Assembly: GCA_035480695.1 (NCBI GenBank)
Contig: DATIHM010000057.1
Span: forward strand, 1 to 18,737
Length of the DNA stretch: 18,737 bases
Direction of reading: 5' to 3'
Origin: DATBED01 sp035480695
GTDB taxonomy: Bacteria > Patescibacteriota > Saccharimonadia > Saccharimonadales > UBA4665
This document shows, in pieces, positions 1-7,707 of the stretch. Both the position numbers and the translations under genes were made by a program. Numbering within the stretch: the stretch's first letter is position 1; each line of letters starts with the position of its first letter. The notes below the pieces were generated by a model. The model was not told the origin of the DNA. It saw only the letters and a list, made by a program, of their open reading frames with translations, and did no database searches.

Positions 1-53
1 CGGCTCTACGCCGCAACGTCATCTTCGTCGACGGACGCTTTCGAAACCACTGA
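1..53 (+). CDS. possible C-terminal tail of an upstream gene (partial)
   Basis: The third reading frame is open from the left edge to a TGA at 51-53. It encodes about 16 residues ending VIFVDGRFRNH. The codons are GC-rich at the third position, like the real genes here, and the stop lies just upstream of the secA promoter, as expected for the end of a preceding gene. The hydrophobic strand followed by DGR resembles the last strand of FtsE/LolD/MacB-type ABC ATPases, but the fragment is far too short to assign. Another frame (stop near 96) would run through the secA -10 box and is less likely. Confidence 0.35.
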   Translation, partial: ALRRNVIFVDGRFRNH

Positions 54-86
54 AAATTCCCGGTCGCTTTCGGCGGCTGAAACCAG

Positions 87-92
87 TATAAT
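87..92 (+). promoter_or_regulatory. secA -10 box (TATAAT)
   Basis: A consensus TATAAT lies 53 bp before the secA start. Transcription would begin near position 99, giving a leader of about 47 nt. The -35 position (about 64-69, TCGCTT) is a poor match. The leader carries two purine-rich Shine-Dalgarno-like stretches, GGGAGG at 126-131 and AGGGGAG at 134-140. The second is 5 nt before the GTG and is well placed for initiation. Confidence 0.55.
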
Positions 93-145
93 ATGAGCCA
101 AGAAACTGACTCTTATTCAGTAACCGGGAGGCTAGGGGAGCGACT

Positions 146-2755
146 GTGAATATTGTTTTTAGGAAAATTTTGGGTGATCCGCAGGCCAAGACGGTCAAGC
201 GGCTGCGTAAGCGTGCCAAATCGGTCAACGACCTGGCCGATAAGTATTCCAAAATGACCGACAAACAGCTGCGTGAGCAGACTGATGTGCTTAAGAAGCG
301 GCTCAAAAAAGAGACGCTTGACGATATTCTGCCTGATTCTTTCGCGCTGACGCGCGAGGCCGCCACGCGCTCGCTCGGCCAGCGGCACTTCGACGTGCAG
401 CTGATCGGCGGTATGGTTCTGCACGAAGGCAACGTCGCCGAGATGAAAACCGGTGAAGGCAAGACGCTGGTCGCCACGCTGCCGGTTTTCCTGAACGCCC
501 TGACCGAAAAGGGCGTCCACGTCGTGACCGTCAACGACTACCTGGCGCAGCGCGACGCCGGCTGGATGGGCCAGGTCTATGACTTTTTGGGAATGAAGGC
601 TGGCGTCATCATAGCCGACCACAGCTACATCTATGACCCTAGCTTCACCAACACCGAGCACGACGACGAGCGCTTCCGTCACCTCAAGCCGGCGACGCGC
701 CAGGAGGCCTATGAAGCCGACATCACCTACGGCACTAACAACGAGTTTGGCTTCGACTACCTGCGCGACAACATGGTGCGCGAAGAAGACCAGCTGCGGC
801 AAAGAGACCTCCATTATGCGATTGTCGACGAGGTCGACTCCATTCTGATTGACGAGGCCCGGACGCCGCTTATCATCAGTGCGCCGAGCGTCACCAGCGG
901 CACGGCTTACGCCCAGTTTGCCAAGGTCGTGCGCCAGCTCGTCAAAGAAAAGCATTTCGAAACCGACGAAAAGCGCAAGACGGTAATCCTTACAGATGCC
1001 GGAACCAATAAAATCGAAAAGATGCTCGGCATCGACAACCTTTACGGCTCCGAAAACATCCGCACGATTTACCACTTGCAGCAGGCGCTTCGCGCCCACG
1101 CGTTGTTCACACGCGATAAAGATTACGTCGTCACTAAAGAAGGCGAAGTCGTGATTGTCGACGAGTTCACCGGCCGTTTGCTGGCCGGCCGCCGCTACAA
1201 CGAAGGTCTGCACCAGGCCATCGAGGCCAAAGAAGGTGTCGAGGTTCAGCAGGAATCGATGACGCTGGCGACGATTTCGTTCCAAAACTATTTCCGCTTG
1301 TATGAGAAGCTGGCCGGCATGACCGGAACGGCCTTGACCGAGGCCGAGGAATTCCACCAGATTTACAAGCTCGACGTGGTTGAAGTGCCGTCGAACCGCG
1401 TGTTGGCCCGCCAAGACCGGCCCGACCGCATTTACCGTACCGAAAAAGCCAAGTTCAAGGCTATCGTGAATGAGGTGAAAACGCTGCACACCAAGGGCCA
1501 GCCGGTGCTTATCGGCACCGTTTCGATTGAAAAGAACGAGGCGCTGGGCCAGATGCTGAACAAGGCCGGCGTCGCGCACCAGGTGTTGAACGCCAAGAAC
1601 AACGAACGCGAGGCCAAAATCGTGGCCAAGGCGGGTGAGAAGGGCGCGGTCACACTGGCGACAAACATCGCTGGCCGCGGTACCGACATCGTGCTGGGCG
1701 AAGGCATTAAAGAGCTGGGCGGCCTTTTTGTCTTAGGATCAGAGCGCCATGAATCACGCCGCATCGACAACCAGTTGCGCGGCCGTTCCGGCCGTCAGGG
1801 CGACCCCGGTGTCACTCAATTCTTCGTAAGCACCGAAGACGACCTGATGCGAATTTTCGGCGGCGACCGTATCGCCAACGTCATGGGCCGCCTGAATGTC
1901 GACGACGAAGTGCCGATTGAGAACCGGCTCATCAGCCGCTCGCTCGAAGGCGCCCAGAAAAAAGTCGAAGGCTACCACTTTGACCAGCGCAAGACCGTCG
2001 TGCAGTACGACGACGTCATGAACCGCCACCGCAAGGCAGTCTATGCCATGCGCCGCGAAATCCTGCGCTCGCAGGACATCAGTAAGCGCATCAAGATTAT
2101 GGTTGATGACGAGACGCACAGCTTGGCGACGTCACCGCTGGTCACGACCGACCAATTTGAAGACCTGGTGCGGGAATTATTCCCATTCGACGAAGCTACG
2201 CTCGACCGGCTGTTCGACACCGAAGCCGACAAGTTCGAGAAGGTTTTCCAGACTGAAGCCAAAGAGCTTTACCAGGCGCGCGAAACGGCCTTCACGCCGG
2301 AAATCATGCGCAAAGTCGAGCGTGACATTTATCTTCAAGTCTTGGACAACCTCTGGATGCAACACCTCGAGAACATGGACCACCTGCGCGAGGGCATCCA
2401 CTGGATGAGCGTCGGCCAGCAGGATCCGCTGGTGGAATATCGCCGCCGGGGCCAGCTCCTGTTCGACGAGATGCAAGCCAGCTTGCGCCACGACGTATTG
2501 TTGCATCTGTTCCACGCCCAGCCACTCAGCGAAGAGGAGCTGGCCCGCGCCACCGAGACCGACCTGACGCTGGCCGCCCGCGGCTCAGTCGACAACGCCT
2601 CGCAAATCATTGAGGGTGAGGCCGAATTCCACGAAAAGGACTTCTCCGACAAACGCGCCGACCAGGAAGCCGGCAAGAAACGCACCGAAAACCGCAAGAA
2701 AGCCCGCAAGATCGAACGCAAACGCAAAACCGCCGCCAAACGGAGGAAAAAGTAG
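146..2755 (+). CDS. secA: protein translocase ATPase SecA
   Basis: This is SecA, the ATPase that drives unfolded preproteins through the SecYEG channel. The product is 869 residues, within the usual 800-900. The nucleotide-binding folds are intact: Walker A GEGKT at about 103-107, and the DEVDSILIDEARTPL block with the Walker B acids at 228-242. The second motor domain has TNIAGRGTDI (506-515) and QLRGRSGRQGDPG (543-555). The preprotein-crosslinking and wing/scaffold regions follow. The GTG start is chosen because AGGGGAG ends 5 nt upstream and the N-terminus begins at the usual SecA helix. The C-terminus lacks the Cys/His zinc-binding SEC-C tail that often docks SecB; it ends instead in a Lys/Arg-rich stretch (about 845-869). 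The next gene starts 2 nt after the stop, so the two are probably co-transcribed. Confidence 0.98.
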   Translation: MNIVFRKILGDPQAKTVKRLRKRAKSVNDLADKYSKMTDKQLREQTDVLKKRLKKETLDDILPDSFALTREAATRSLGQRHFDVQLIGGMVLHEGNVAEMKTGEGKTLVATLPVFLNALTEKGVHVVTVNDYLAQRDAGWMGQVYDFLGMKAGVIIADHSYIYDPSFTNTEHDDERFRHLKPATRQEAYEADITYGTNNEFGFDYLRDNMVREEDQLRQRDLHYAIVDEVDSILIDEARTPLIISAPSVTSGTAYAQFAKVVRQLVKEKHFETDEKRKTVILTDAGTNKIEKMLGIDNLYGSENIRTIYHLQQALRAHALFTRDKDYVVTKEGEVVIVDEFTGRLLAGRRYNEGLHQAIEAKEGVEVQQESMTLATISFQNYFRLYEKLAGMTGTALTEAEEFHQIYKLDVVEVPSNRVLARQDRPDRIYRTEKAKFKAIVNEVKTLHTKGQPVLIGTVSIEKNEALGQMLNKAGVAHQVLNAKNNEREAKIVAKAGEKGAVTLATNIAGRGTDIVLGEGIKELGGLFVLGSERHESRRIDNQLRGRSGRQGDPGVTQFFVSTEDDLMRIFGGDRIANVMGRLNVDDEVPIENRLISRSLEGAQKKVEGYHFDQRKTVVQYDDVMNRHRKAVYAMRREILRSQDISKRIKIMVDDETHSLATSPLVTTDQFEDLVRELFPFDEATLDRLFDTEADKFEKVFQTEAKELYQARETAFTPEIMRKVERDIYLQVLDNLWMQHLENMDHLREGIHWMSVGQQDPLVEYRRRGQLLFDEMQASLRHDVLLHLFHAQPLSEEELARATETDLTLAARGSVDNASQIIEGEAEFHEKDFSDKRADQEAGKKRTENRKKARKIERKRKTAAKRRKK
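2742..2746 (+). promoter_or_regulatory. Shine-Dalgarno GGAGG for the M16 peptidase, inside the secA 3' end
   Basis: GGAGG sits within the last codons of secA, 11 nt before a TTG codon at 2758. It supports the TTG as the start of the M16 gene, although 11 nt is at the long end of usual spacing. The placement means ribosomes finishing secA clear the site just before reinitiation, which fits translational coupling. Confidence 0.6.
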
Positions 2756-2757
2756 CC

Positions 2758-4047
2758 TTGCGGCACACCACGCAAGAGGTGAAGCTCAAGAACGGCGCCC
2801 GAGGGCTGCTTATTCACGTGCCGAACGCTTCGGTCATGACGTTCGACATCAACTTCCGGGCCGGCGAATACCTGGTCGAGCCCGATAAGTGGGAAGTGCC
2901 GCACCTCATGGAACACGTCCTGCTCGGCGCCAACGAGCTGCTGCCGAAGGCGCGCGACTTCCAGGCCGAGCTCGAGAAAAACGGCGCTTACAGCAACGCT
3001 ACCACTGGCGTTTACGACATCACTTATGAAGCGGAGTGCGCCGATTTCGAGTGGGACCGCGTGCTCGGCCTGCTGCTGGTCGCCATTACCAAGCCGCTTT
3101 TCTTAGATGAGGAATTCCAGGCCGAATTCGGCAACGTGCAAGAAGAGATGGCGGCGCGCAGCAACAACCATTTCCGTCGCTTGAGCCTCGAGATGCGTTC
3201 GCAGCTCGGACTTATCGCCAAGACCGATTCCGAGCGACTGGAGCTGATGAGTAACGTCTGCGTCGACGACGTACGCGAGCATTACCAACGCACGCACTTC
3301 GCGCCCAACATGCGTTTCGTCATTGCCGGCAACCTGACAGCGTCTCGCAAAGAATCCATGCTGACTCTACTCGAAAACATCGAACTGCCCAAAGAGGGCA
3401 AGCGGTTCGCGCTGCCAGAAGAAAACCCGCATTGTCTCGACCAGCCCGTCTACGTCATGAACGACACCGTCGAGAATCTCTATTTTTACATCGACACTTT
3501 CACTAACAAGCGGCTCAATGATGATTCTATCGACGCGCTCAACCTCATAAATACCATGCTGACGGAAACTCTCTATTCAAAAATTTTGGGGACGGCCCGC
3601 GAGAGGGGCCTGGTTTACGGCATGAACTCGGGCCTCAGCCAGACCAAAAGCGCCAGCAACTGGTGGTTCGGCGCCCAGGTTTCCGACAAGAACGCTTCCG
3701 CCCTGATGAAAATCGTCGTCAGCGAGCTCAACAAGGTACTCGACGGCGATATCGCCGACGACGAGATTGAGTCGACCAAGCAGTACGCCCTCGGCCGGTT
3801 CCAGCGCAGTGCCCAGACGGTCGGTGGAACGGCCTCGGGCTATGCCGGGCGCTACTTCTTCGACGGCGTCATCGACGATTATTACCGCGTGCCGGAGCGC
3901 ATCAAAGCTGTCGACAAAGAGCTGATGGTCAAGGTCGCCAACACCATGTTCGCCGAAAAGCTGTGGGGCTTCGGCGTGCTCGGCAATTGCGGCCCGGCTT
4001 TCGCCTCCGACCTCCAATACGTGCTGGCGCCCCTCTGGTACCGTTGA
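2758..4047 (+). CDS. M16 family zinc metallopeptidase
   Basis: The protein is 429 residues, the size of a single-chain M16B peptidase (two tandem alpha/beta half-domains). The inverted zinc motif HxxEH is present as HLMEH at 49-53, so His49 and His53 bind zinc and Glu52 is the catalytic base. The third ligand is Glu129 or Glu130, at the expected distance in VQEEM. The C-terminal half has the RERGLVYG-type segment (about 280-287) typical of the non-catalytic half. Relatives include mitochondrial processing peptidase, presequence protease and bacterial pitrilysin-like enzymes, which degrade short unfolded peptides. No signal peptide is visible, so it is probably cytoplasmic. The start is a TTG set by GGAGG upstream; a GTG at 2779 is an alternative. 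Tight linkage to secA suggests, as inference only, a role in clearing signal peptides or export-related peptides. Confidence 0.93.
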   Translation: MRHTTQEVKLKNGARGLLIHVPNASVMTFDINFRAGEYLVEPDKWEVPHLMEHVLLGANELLPKARDFQAELEKNGAYSNATTGVYDITYEAECADFEWDRVLGLLLVAITKPLFLDEEFQAEFGNVQEEMAARSNNHFRRLSLEMRSQLGLIAKTDSERLELMSNVCVDDVREHYQRTHFAPNMRFVIAGNLTASRKESMLTLLENIELPKEGKRFALPEENPHCLDQPVYVMNDTVENLYFYIDTFTNKRLNDDSIDALNLINTMLTETLYSKILGTARERGLVYGMNSGLSQTKSASNWWFGAQVSDKNASALMKIVVSELNKVLDGDIADDEIESTKQYALGRFQRSAQTVGGTASGYAGRYFFDGVIDDYYRVPERIKAVDKELMVKVANTMFAEKLWGFGVLGNCGPAFASDLQYVLAPLWYR

Positions 4048-4069
4048 AAGGGTAGCCATTACGATATCA

Positions 4070-4075
4070 TATAAT
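4070..4075 (+). promoter_or_regulatory. -10 box (TATAAT) of the dockerin protein gene
   Basis: TATAAT at 4070-4075 lies 16 nt before the ATG at 4092, placing the start of transcription near 4082 and leaving only about 10 nt of leader with no Shine-Dalgarno. TTGAAA at 4044-4049 is the best -35 candidate, but the 20-bp spacer is too long. A second hexamer, TATACT at 4077-4082, is even closer to the ATG and would give a nearly leaderless transcript. Confidence 0.5.
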
Positions 4076-4091
4076 CTATACTTAGCTCGTC

Positions 4092-5570
4092 ATGGTTACG
4101 TTAAAACTAAAAGAAAAATCCAGGCCTGTTGCGGCGGCCTTGTTCATAATCATATTCATAGGCGTCGGCACTTACATTATCGCCAGGTCTTTAGCGGCCG
4201 GTCCCAACCCACCCGTTCCTACGCCGGCAACCAGCTCGGACAGCAACTACGCCACCCTGCTGAATACCCAACAGACGCAGCTTTATAATGCCATGGTAGC
4301 GTTTCAGAACAAGTTCTATGCTGGCGCCGGCATCTGGGCAACCGATCTGTACCAGACGGACGGCACCTGGGGAAGGCAGCAGTGGCCCGCTTTGGCTGAG
4401 GCTATCTTCTCGCGGGTGCCGGCCTCCAAGCAGTCAGGCACGCCGTCGGCTGAGGCCAAAATTGCCACCGACACGCTTAACGCAGCCATCGCTAACCACC
4501 AGCTGGCCGACGGCAACTTCGGTACTTCCAGCTCTGACGACCCTGTCAACGGCTGCTTCTGGGCAAATGCCGAAGGCGCTACCGCCTGGACGTTGCAGCA
4601 GGGCGGCGAACTGACGCCGGCGCAGCTGACCACCTACGAGCAATCGATGGTCAAGTTCGTCAACTATACTGAAACCAGCGGTAACGCGCCATTCTACATC
4701 AACGGGAACGTTAACCTATGCTTCACATCAGCCATGCTCGAAGCCTGGAAGCTTGCCCAGGCTGCCGGCGACAGCGCCCAGGCTACCATGCTCACCGACT
4801 ATCAAGCCGAACAGTCGTTCGTCATGGATCCCTGTGCCCACCGCACCTGCAACCCGCAAACCGGTGCTTGGGGCTGGCACCAGGGCGGCGCCACCCAGTA
4901 CGGAACCTTACCCTCCAACGCCGGCTACTTTTCGGAGACCCCAGGCAACTACCCGGGCAATTGGTGGTGTAACAACACCGGCACGTGTTCCGGACTCGAT
5001 CCATACTACGGTAGTAGCATCCAACTAAACCATGCCCTTATCGGCTACATTGTATCCGGCTACGATGCCTGGTGGCAGAATATCGTCACCTCAGAGACCA
5101 ACACCTTCATACCTATGCTTGTTGATGGCGGCAACCTGACCGCGAGCAACGGGTCTCGGCATAATGCGTCGCCAATCCTCTTCGATCCAAGCGTCTGGTC
5201 AGTGCTTGACCAGCATAAGCTGGCACCGGCCAATGTGGACACGCTATGGGGGCAATACAACTCTGCTTCGCAGAGCGCCTACACCAGCTGGGAAAGCCAG
5301 ACGGATGCGCAGCTCGGGCCGCCGCCGTTTAGCCAGCTGACCGACCGGGCGCTAGGCGTTCTTGACGCGATTGAACCTAACAGCTCTCTTGTGGGCGACA
5401 TCAACGGCGACGGCGTAGTAAATATCTTTGACCTAAGCATCCTGCTGACCTCTTATGGCCAGACCAGGACAAGCTGTGTAGGGAGCGCCAGCTTTACCTG
5501 TGACATCAACAGCGACGGCGTAGTGAACATCTTCGACCTGTCCACGCTACTGGCCCATTACGGCACATGA
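4092..5570 (+). CDS. exported cysteine-rich protein with C-terminal dockerin-like repeats
   Basis: The protein is 492 residues. It begins with a basic segment and one membrane helix (about 12-31) followed by ARSLAAG, an anchor type I associate with Saccharibacteria surface proteins, then a Pro-rich linker (37-48). The middle (about 55-425) is rich in Trp, Tyr, Asn and Gly and has helices suggestive of an alpha/alpha-toroid carbohydrate enzyme, but I cannot name the family or its catalytic residues. Eight cysteines (155, 210, 248, 253, 293, 299, 462, 470) are consistent with disulfides outside the cell. The C-terminus has two dockerin type I-like calcium loops, each with a DINxDGVVNIFDLS core, at about 436 and 471. 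Dockerins bind cohesins or act as calcium-stabilised modules; no cohesin is visible here. A surface or secreted glycan-active protein is plausible but unproven. Confidence 0.88.
   Translation: MVTLKLKEKSRPVAAALFIIIFIGVGTYIIARSLAAGPNPPVPTPATSSDSNYATLLNTQQTQLYNAMVAFQNKFYAGAGIWATDLYQTDGTWGRQQWPALAEAIFSRVPASKQSGTPSAEAKIATDTLNAAIANHQLADGNFGTSSSDDPVNGCFWANAEGATAWTLQQGGELTPAQLTTYEQSMVKFVNYTETSGNAPFYINGNVNLCFTSAMLEAWKLAQAAGDSAQATMLTDYQAEQSFVMDPCAHRTCNPQTGAWGWHQGGATQYGTLPSNAGYFSETPGNYPGNWWCNNTGTCSGLDPYYGSSIQLNHALIGYIVSGYDAWWQNIVTSETNTFIPMLVDGGNLTASNGSRHNASPILFDPSVWSVLDQHKLAPANVDTLWGQYNSASQSAYTSWESQTDAQLGPPPFSQLTDRALGVLDAIEPNSSLVGDINGDGVVNIFDLSILLTSYGQTRTSCVGSASFTCDINSDGVVNIFDLSTLLAHYGT
5397..5546 (+). 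repeat. direct repeat encoding the two dockerin calcium loops
   Basis: Two near-identical stretches of about 42 bp start at 5397 and 5502, exactly 105 bp (35 codons) apart. Both encode DIN-x-DGVVNIFDLS. Most differences fall at third codon positions (for example GTA/GTG and TTT/TTC), which points to an old internal duplication kept under protein-level selection. The linker carries the cysteine pair 462 and 470. Confidence 0.85.
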
Positions 5571-5588
5571 CGGCCGCCGGCCCATACT

Positions 5589-5597
5589 TGATATACT
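5589..5597 (+). promoter_or_regulatory. prfB extended -10 (TGATATACT), leaderless start
   Basis: An extended -10, TGn followed by TATACT (5592-5597), ends 7 nt before the prfB ATG at 5605. Transcription would start at about 5604, so the mRNA would be leaderless or carry one extra base. There is no Shine-Dalgarno and no good -35, which the TGn extension can compensate for. Confidence 0.6.
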
Positions 5598-5604
5598 TCT
5601 AAAG

Positions 5605-6690
5605 ATGGATGAGCTGAAGAAACAAGCTGAGGACTTGCGCACCCAAGTGGGCGAGGCAATGTCGCGCCTAAAAATAGGCGATTTGCAAAAGCGGCTTGAG
5701 GAATTGCGCGCCGCCAGCCGGCAACCAGGTTTTTGGAATGATTCCGCGGCCGCGCAGGAAACCATGAAGCAGCTGGCAAAGCTGGAAGCGCGCGTTGCGC
5801 CTTGGCTGAAACTGCAAAATTCGGTTGATGAAGCCGGCGAGCTTTTAAAGCTTAGCGATTCGAGCCTGCAGGCCGAATTGGCACAGCAGCTCGACCGCTC
5901 CACCAACGAATTCAACGCGCTGAAAGAGGAGTTGAAGTTCAATGGGCCGTACGACGACCACGATGCGATCATTAGCCTTTATGCTGGCGCCGGTGGCACT
6001 GACGCGCAGGACTGGACACAAATGTTGCTCAGAATGTACAGTCGCTATTTCGAAAATAACGGATGGAAGACAACGGCTGTAGACGAATCTGCCGGCGACG
6101 AGGCCGGTTTGAAGAGCGTGACGCTGGAGGTTGAAGGTCCGTTCGCTTACGGCAAATTGAAGGGCGAGCATGGCGTGCACCGGCTGGTGCGGCTCAGTCC
6201 GTTCAATGCCGACAACCTGCGCCAGACGAGTTTTGCCAAAGTCGAGGTCATGCCTAAAATCGACAAGCCTGACGAGCTTGAAATAGACGACAAGGACTTG
6301 AAAATCGACGTCTACCGCAGCGGCGGGCATGGCGGCCAGTCGGTCAATACGACCGATTCGGCGGTGCGTGTCACGCACCTGCCGACCGGCATAAGCGTGG
6401 CCATCCAGAATGAGCGCTCGCAACTGCAGAATAAAGAAACGGCGCTGACCATACTGCGCTCACGGCTGGCGCAACTCCAGATGGAGCAACACGCCGAAAA
6501 GCTGAACGAGCTGAAAGGGCCGAACCAATCGGCAGAGTGGGGCAACCAGATCCGCAGCTACGTGTTGCACCCCTATAAACAGGTGAAGGATCTGCGCACC
6601 AGATACGAGACATCCGACCCTGACGCGGTTCTCGACGGCGACCTTGACCCGCTCATCAACGCTTACCTAGAGCACAACCTCGAAGCATAA
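5605..6690 (+). CDS. prfB: peptide chain release factor 2 (RF2)
   Basis: RF2 reads UAA and UGA stop codons and triggers peptidyl-tRNA hydrolysis in the ribosome. The 361-residue product has the RF2 anticodon-like tripeptide SPF at 198-200 (RLVRLSPFNADN) and the catalytic GGQ loop at 243-245 (SGGHGGQSVNTTDSAVR). Both lie about 7 residues before their E. coli positions (205-207 and 250-252). The N-terminal coiled coil (about 1-90) is complete. The gene reads in one frame from the ATG, so it does not use the programmed +1 frameshift at an in-frame UGA that autoregulates many bacterial prfB genes. UGA also ends several genes here (M16, the dockerin gene, pyrG), consistent with the standard code for stops. 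Confidence 0.97.
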   Translation: MDELKKQAEDLRTQVGEAMSRLKIGDLQKRLEELRAASRQPGFWNDSAAAQETMKQLAKLEARVAPWLKLQNSVDEAGELLKLSDSSLQAELAQQLDRSTNEFNALKEELKFNGPYDDHDAIISLYAGAGGTDAQDWTQMLLRMYSRYFENNGWKTTAVDESAGDEAGLKSVTLEVEGPFAYGKLKGEHGVHRLVRLSPFNADNLRQTSFAKVEVMPKIDKPDELEIDDKDLKIDVYRSGGHGGQSVNTTDSAVRVTHLPTGISVAIQNERSQLQNKETALTILRSRLAQLQMEQHAEKLNELKGPNQSAEWGNQIRSYVLHPYKQVKDLRTRYETSDPDAVLDGDLDPLINAYLEHNLEA

Positions 6691-6695
6691 GGGAT

Positions 6696-6724
6696 TTGAC
6701 TTGGGCGGCGATTGGCTTTAGGAT
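6696..6724 (+). promoter_or_regulatory. promoter TTGACT-17 bp-TAGGAT with A-rich leader
   Basis: TTGACT (6696-6701) and TAGGAT (6719-6724) are separated by exactly 17 bp, just after the prfB stop. Transcription would start near 6731. The resulting leader of about 24 nt (6731-6754) is almost all A with no Shine-Dalgarno, suggesting initiation through an unstructured, A-rich, S1-type contact. Confidence 0.55.
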
Positions 6725-6754
6725 TGAATCAGTAATTAAAAACAAAAAGAAAAA

Positions 6755-7687
6755 ATGGACGATATCTTTAAACCGCTTGACCAGAATGCCCTGAATGAAC
6801 TGACGTCGGAACCTGCCGGGCAGGCGCCGCAACCGGCACCTCAGTCGGTGCCACAGCAGCAGCCCCCGACAACGCCATCGCCAAACCCGCAGCCGATGTC
6901 GCGCGGCAGCTACCAGGTGCCGGTGCGGCGCCCGATGATGCGTCCGATGGCCATGCCGCAGCCACAGCAACCGATCCAGCAGGCGCCTTCGCCGACTCCA
7001 GTCCGATCGCCAGAACCGCCGCAACCACTGGCGCCGCCGATGCCACAGGCCCAGCCAGCTCCGCAGCCAGCGCCCGAGCCGCCAGCCCAGCCGGGCCCGA
7101 CATTCCAGCCACCGCAGCAACCACAGTTCCAGCCGCAGCCCGACCAGCAGCCGTTTAACACGCCCCAGCCGACTTCTCAGGCCGCCGACAACCATGTGCG
7201 GAAATCCAGGCTCCACACCCGTTTGCCAAAAGGCATATATATACTGGCCGGCTTGGCCTTGCTTGATTTGATAATCTCTTACTTCAGCGGTAACCATAAC
7301 CACATTTACTGGCTGGTAATGATGGTCGACTTGATAATAATGGCCGCGCTGTTGACGAAGTACAACATGGCGCGCAAAGCGGCCCTGGCTTTCCAGGGGG
7401 TCGGCTTGTTCGCCCTGGCCTTGGTAATGGTCGGACTTATGTTCACCGAAGCGCGCATCAATGAGCTGTCGGTCCAGTACAACAACATCGTCGCCAAGGC
7501 CGATGTCACCACCACTCCCCAGCAAGAGGTCACCATCGACAATATCAATACCCAACTTAATCTCAAGCACAATGAAATCGGCAAAGGCATCGGCATAGCC
7601 TACATCCGCAGCAGCCTGGCCATATTCGTCAGTCTCGGCCTTTTCTGGTACCTGACGCGCCCGGCAGTCAAAGCGGCTTTCCACTAG
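6755..7687 (+). CDS. Pro/Gln-rich membrane protein of unknown function
   Basis: The product is 310 residues in two parts. Residues about 20-145 are low-complexity and dominated by Pro and Gln, with scattered Met/Arg (RRPMMRPMAMP), and are predicted to be disordered. From about 158 there are hydrophobic segments: three close together (about 160-178, 184-203 and 208-228), a polar loop of about 50 residues, and a final helix near 287-305. A basic stretch (HVRKSRLHTR) before the first helix favours a cytoplasmic location for the Pro/Gln domain. I recognise no enzyme motif. Its place between prfB and ftsE and the long disordered cytoplasmic tail suggest an envelope-associated scaffold, as inference only. 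The ATG is preceded by a run of A and is the only sensible start. Confidence 0.85.
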   Translation: MDDIFKPLDQNALNELTSEPAGQAPQPAPQSVPQQQPPTTPSPNPQPMSRGSYQVPVRRPMMRPMAMPQPQQPIQQAPSPTPVRSPEPPQPLAPPMPQAQPAPQPAPEPPAQPGPTFQPPQQPQFQPQPDQQPFNTPQPTSQAADNHVRKSRLHTRLPKGIYILAGLALLDLIISYFSGNHNHIYWLVMMVDLIIMAALLTKYNMARKAALAFQGVGLFALALVMVGLMFTEARINELSVQYNNIVAKADVTTTPQQEVTIDNINTQLNLKHNEIGKGIGIAYIRSSLAIFVSLGLFWYLTRPAVKAAFH

Positions 7688-7690
7688 ATG

Positions 7691-7699
7691 TGGTAAAAT
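7691..7699 (+). promoter_or_regulatory. ftsE extended -10 (TGGTAAAAT), leaderless start
   Basis: TGG plus TAAAAT (7694-7699) ends 8 nt before the ATG at 7708, so transcription would start at about 7706 with a leader of about 2 nt. There is no Shine-Dalgarno. This argues for the ATG at 7708 over the in-frame TTG at 7702, which would fall upstream of the transcript. Confidence 0.55.
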
Positions 7700-7707
7700 A
7701 ATTGCTA

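Noticed and set aside
113..1579. 488-codon open frame on the minus strand opposite secA
   Set aside because: It lies wholly opposite a certain secA. The composition is what the complement of GC-biased codons gives, and no motif or start signal is visible.
6800..7170. possible tandem DNA repeat in the Pro/Gln-rich region
   Set aside because: The repetition is only in amino-acid composition. I see no regular repeated DNA unit.
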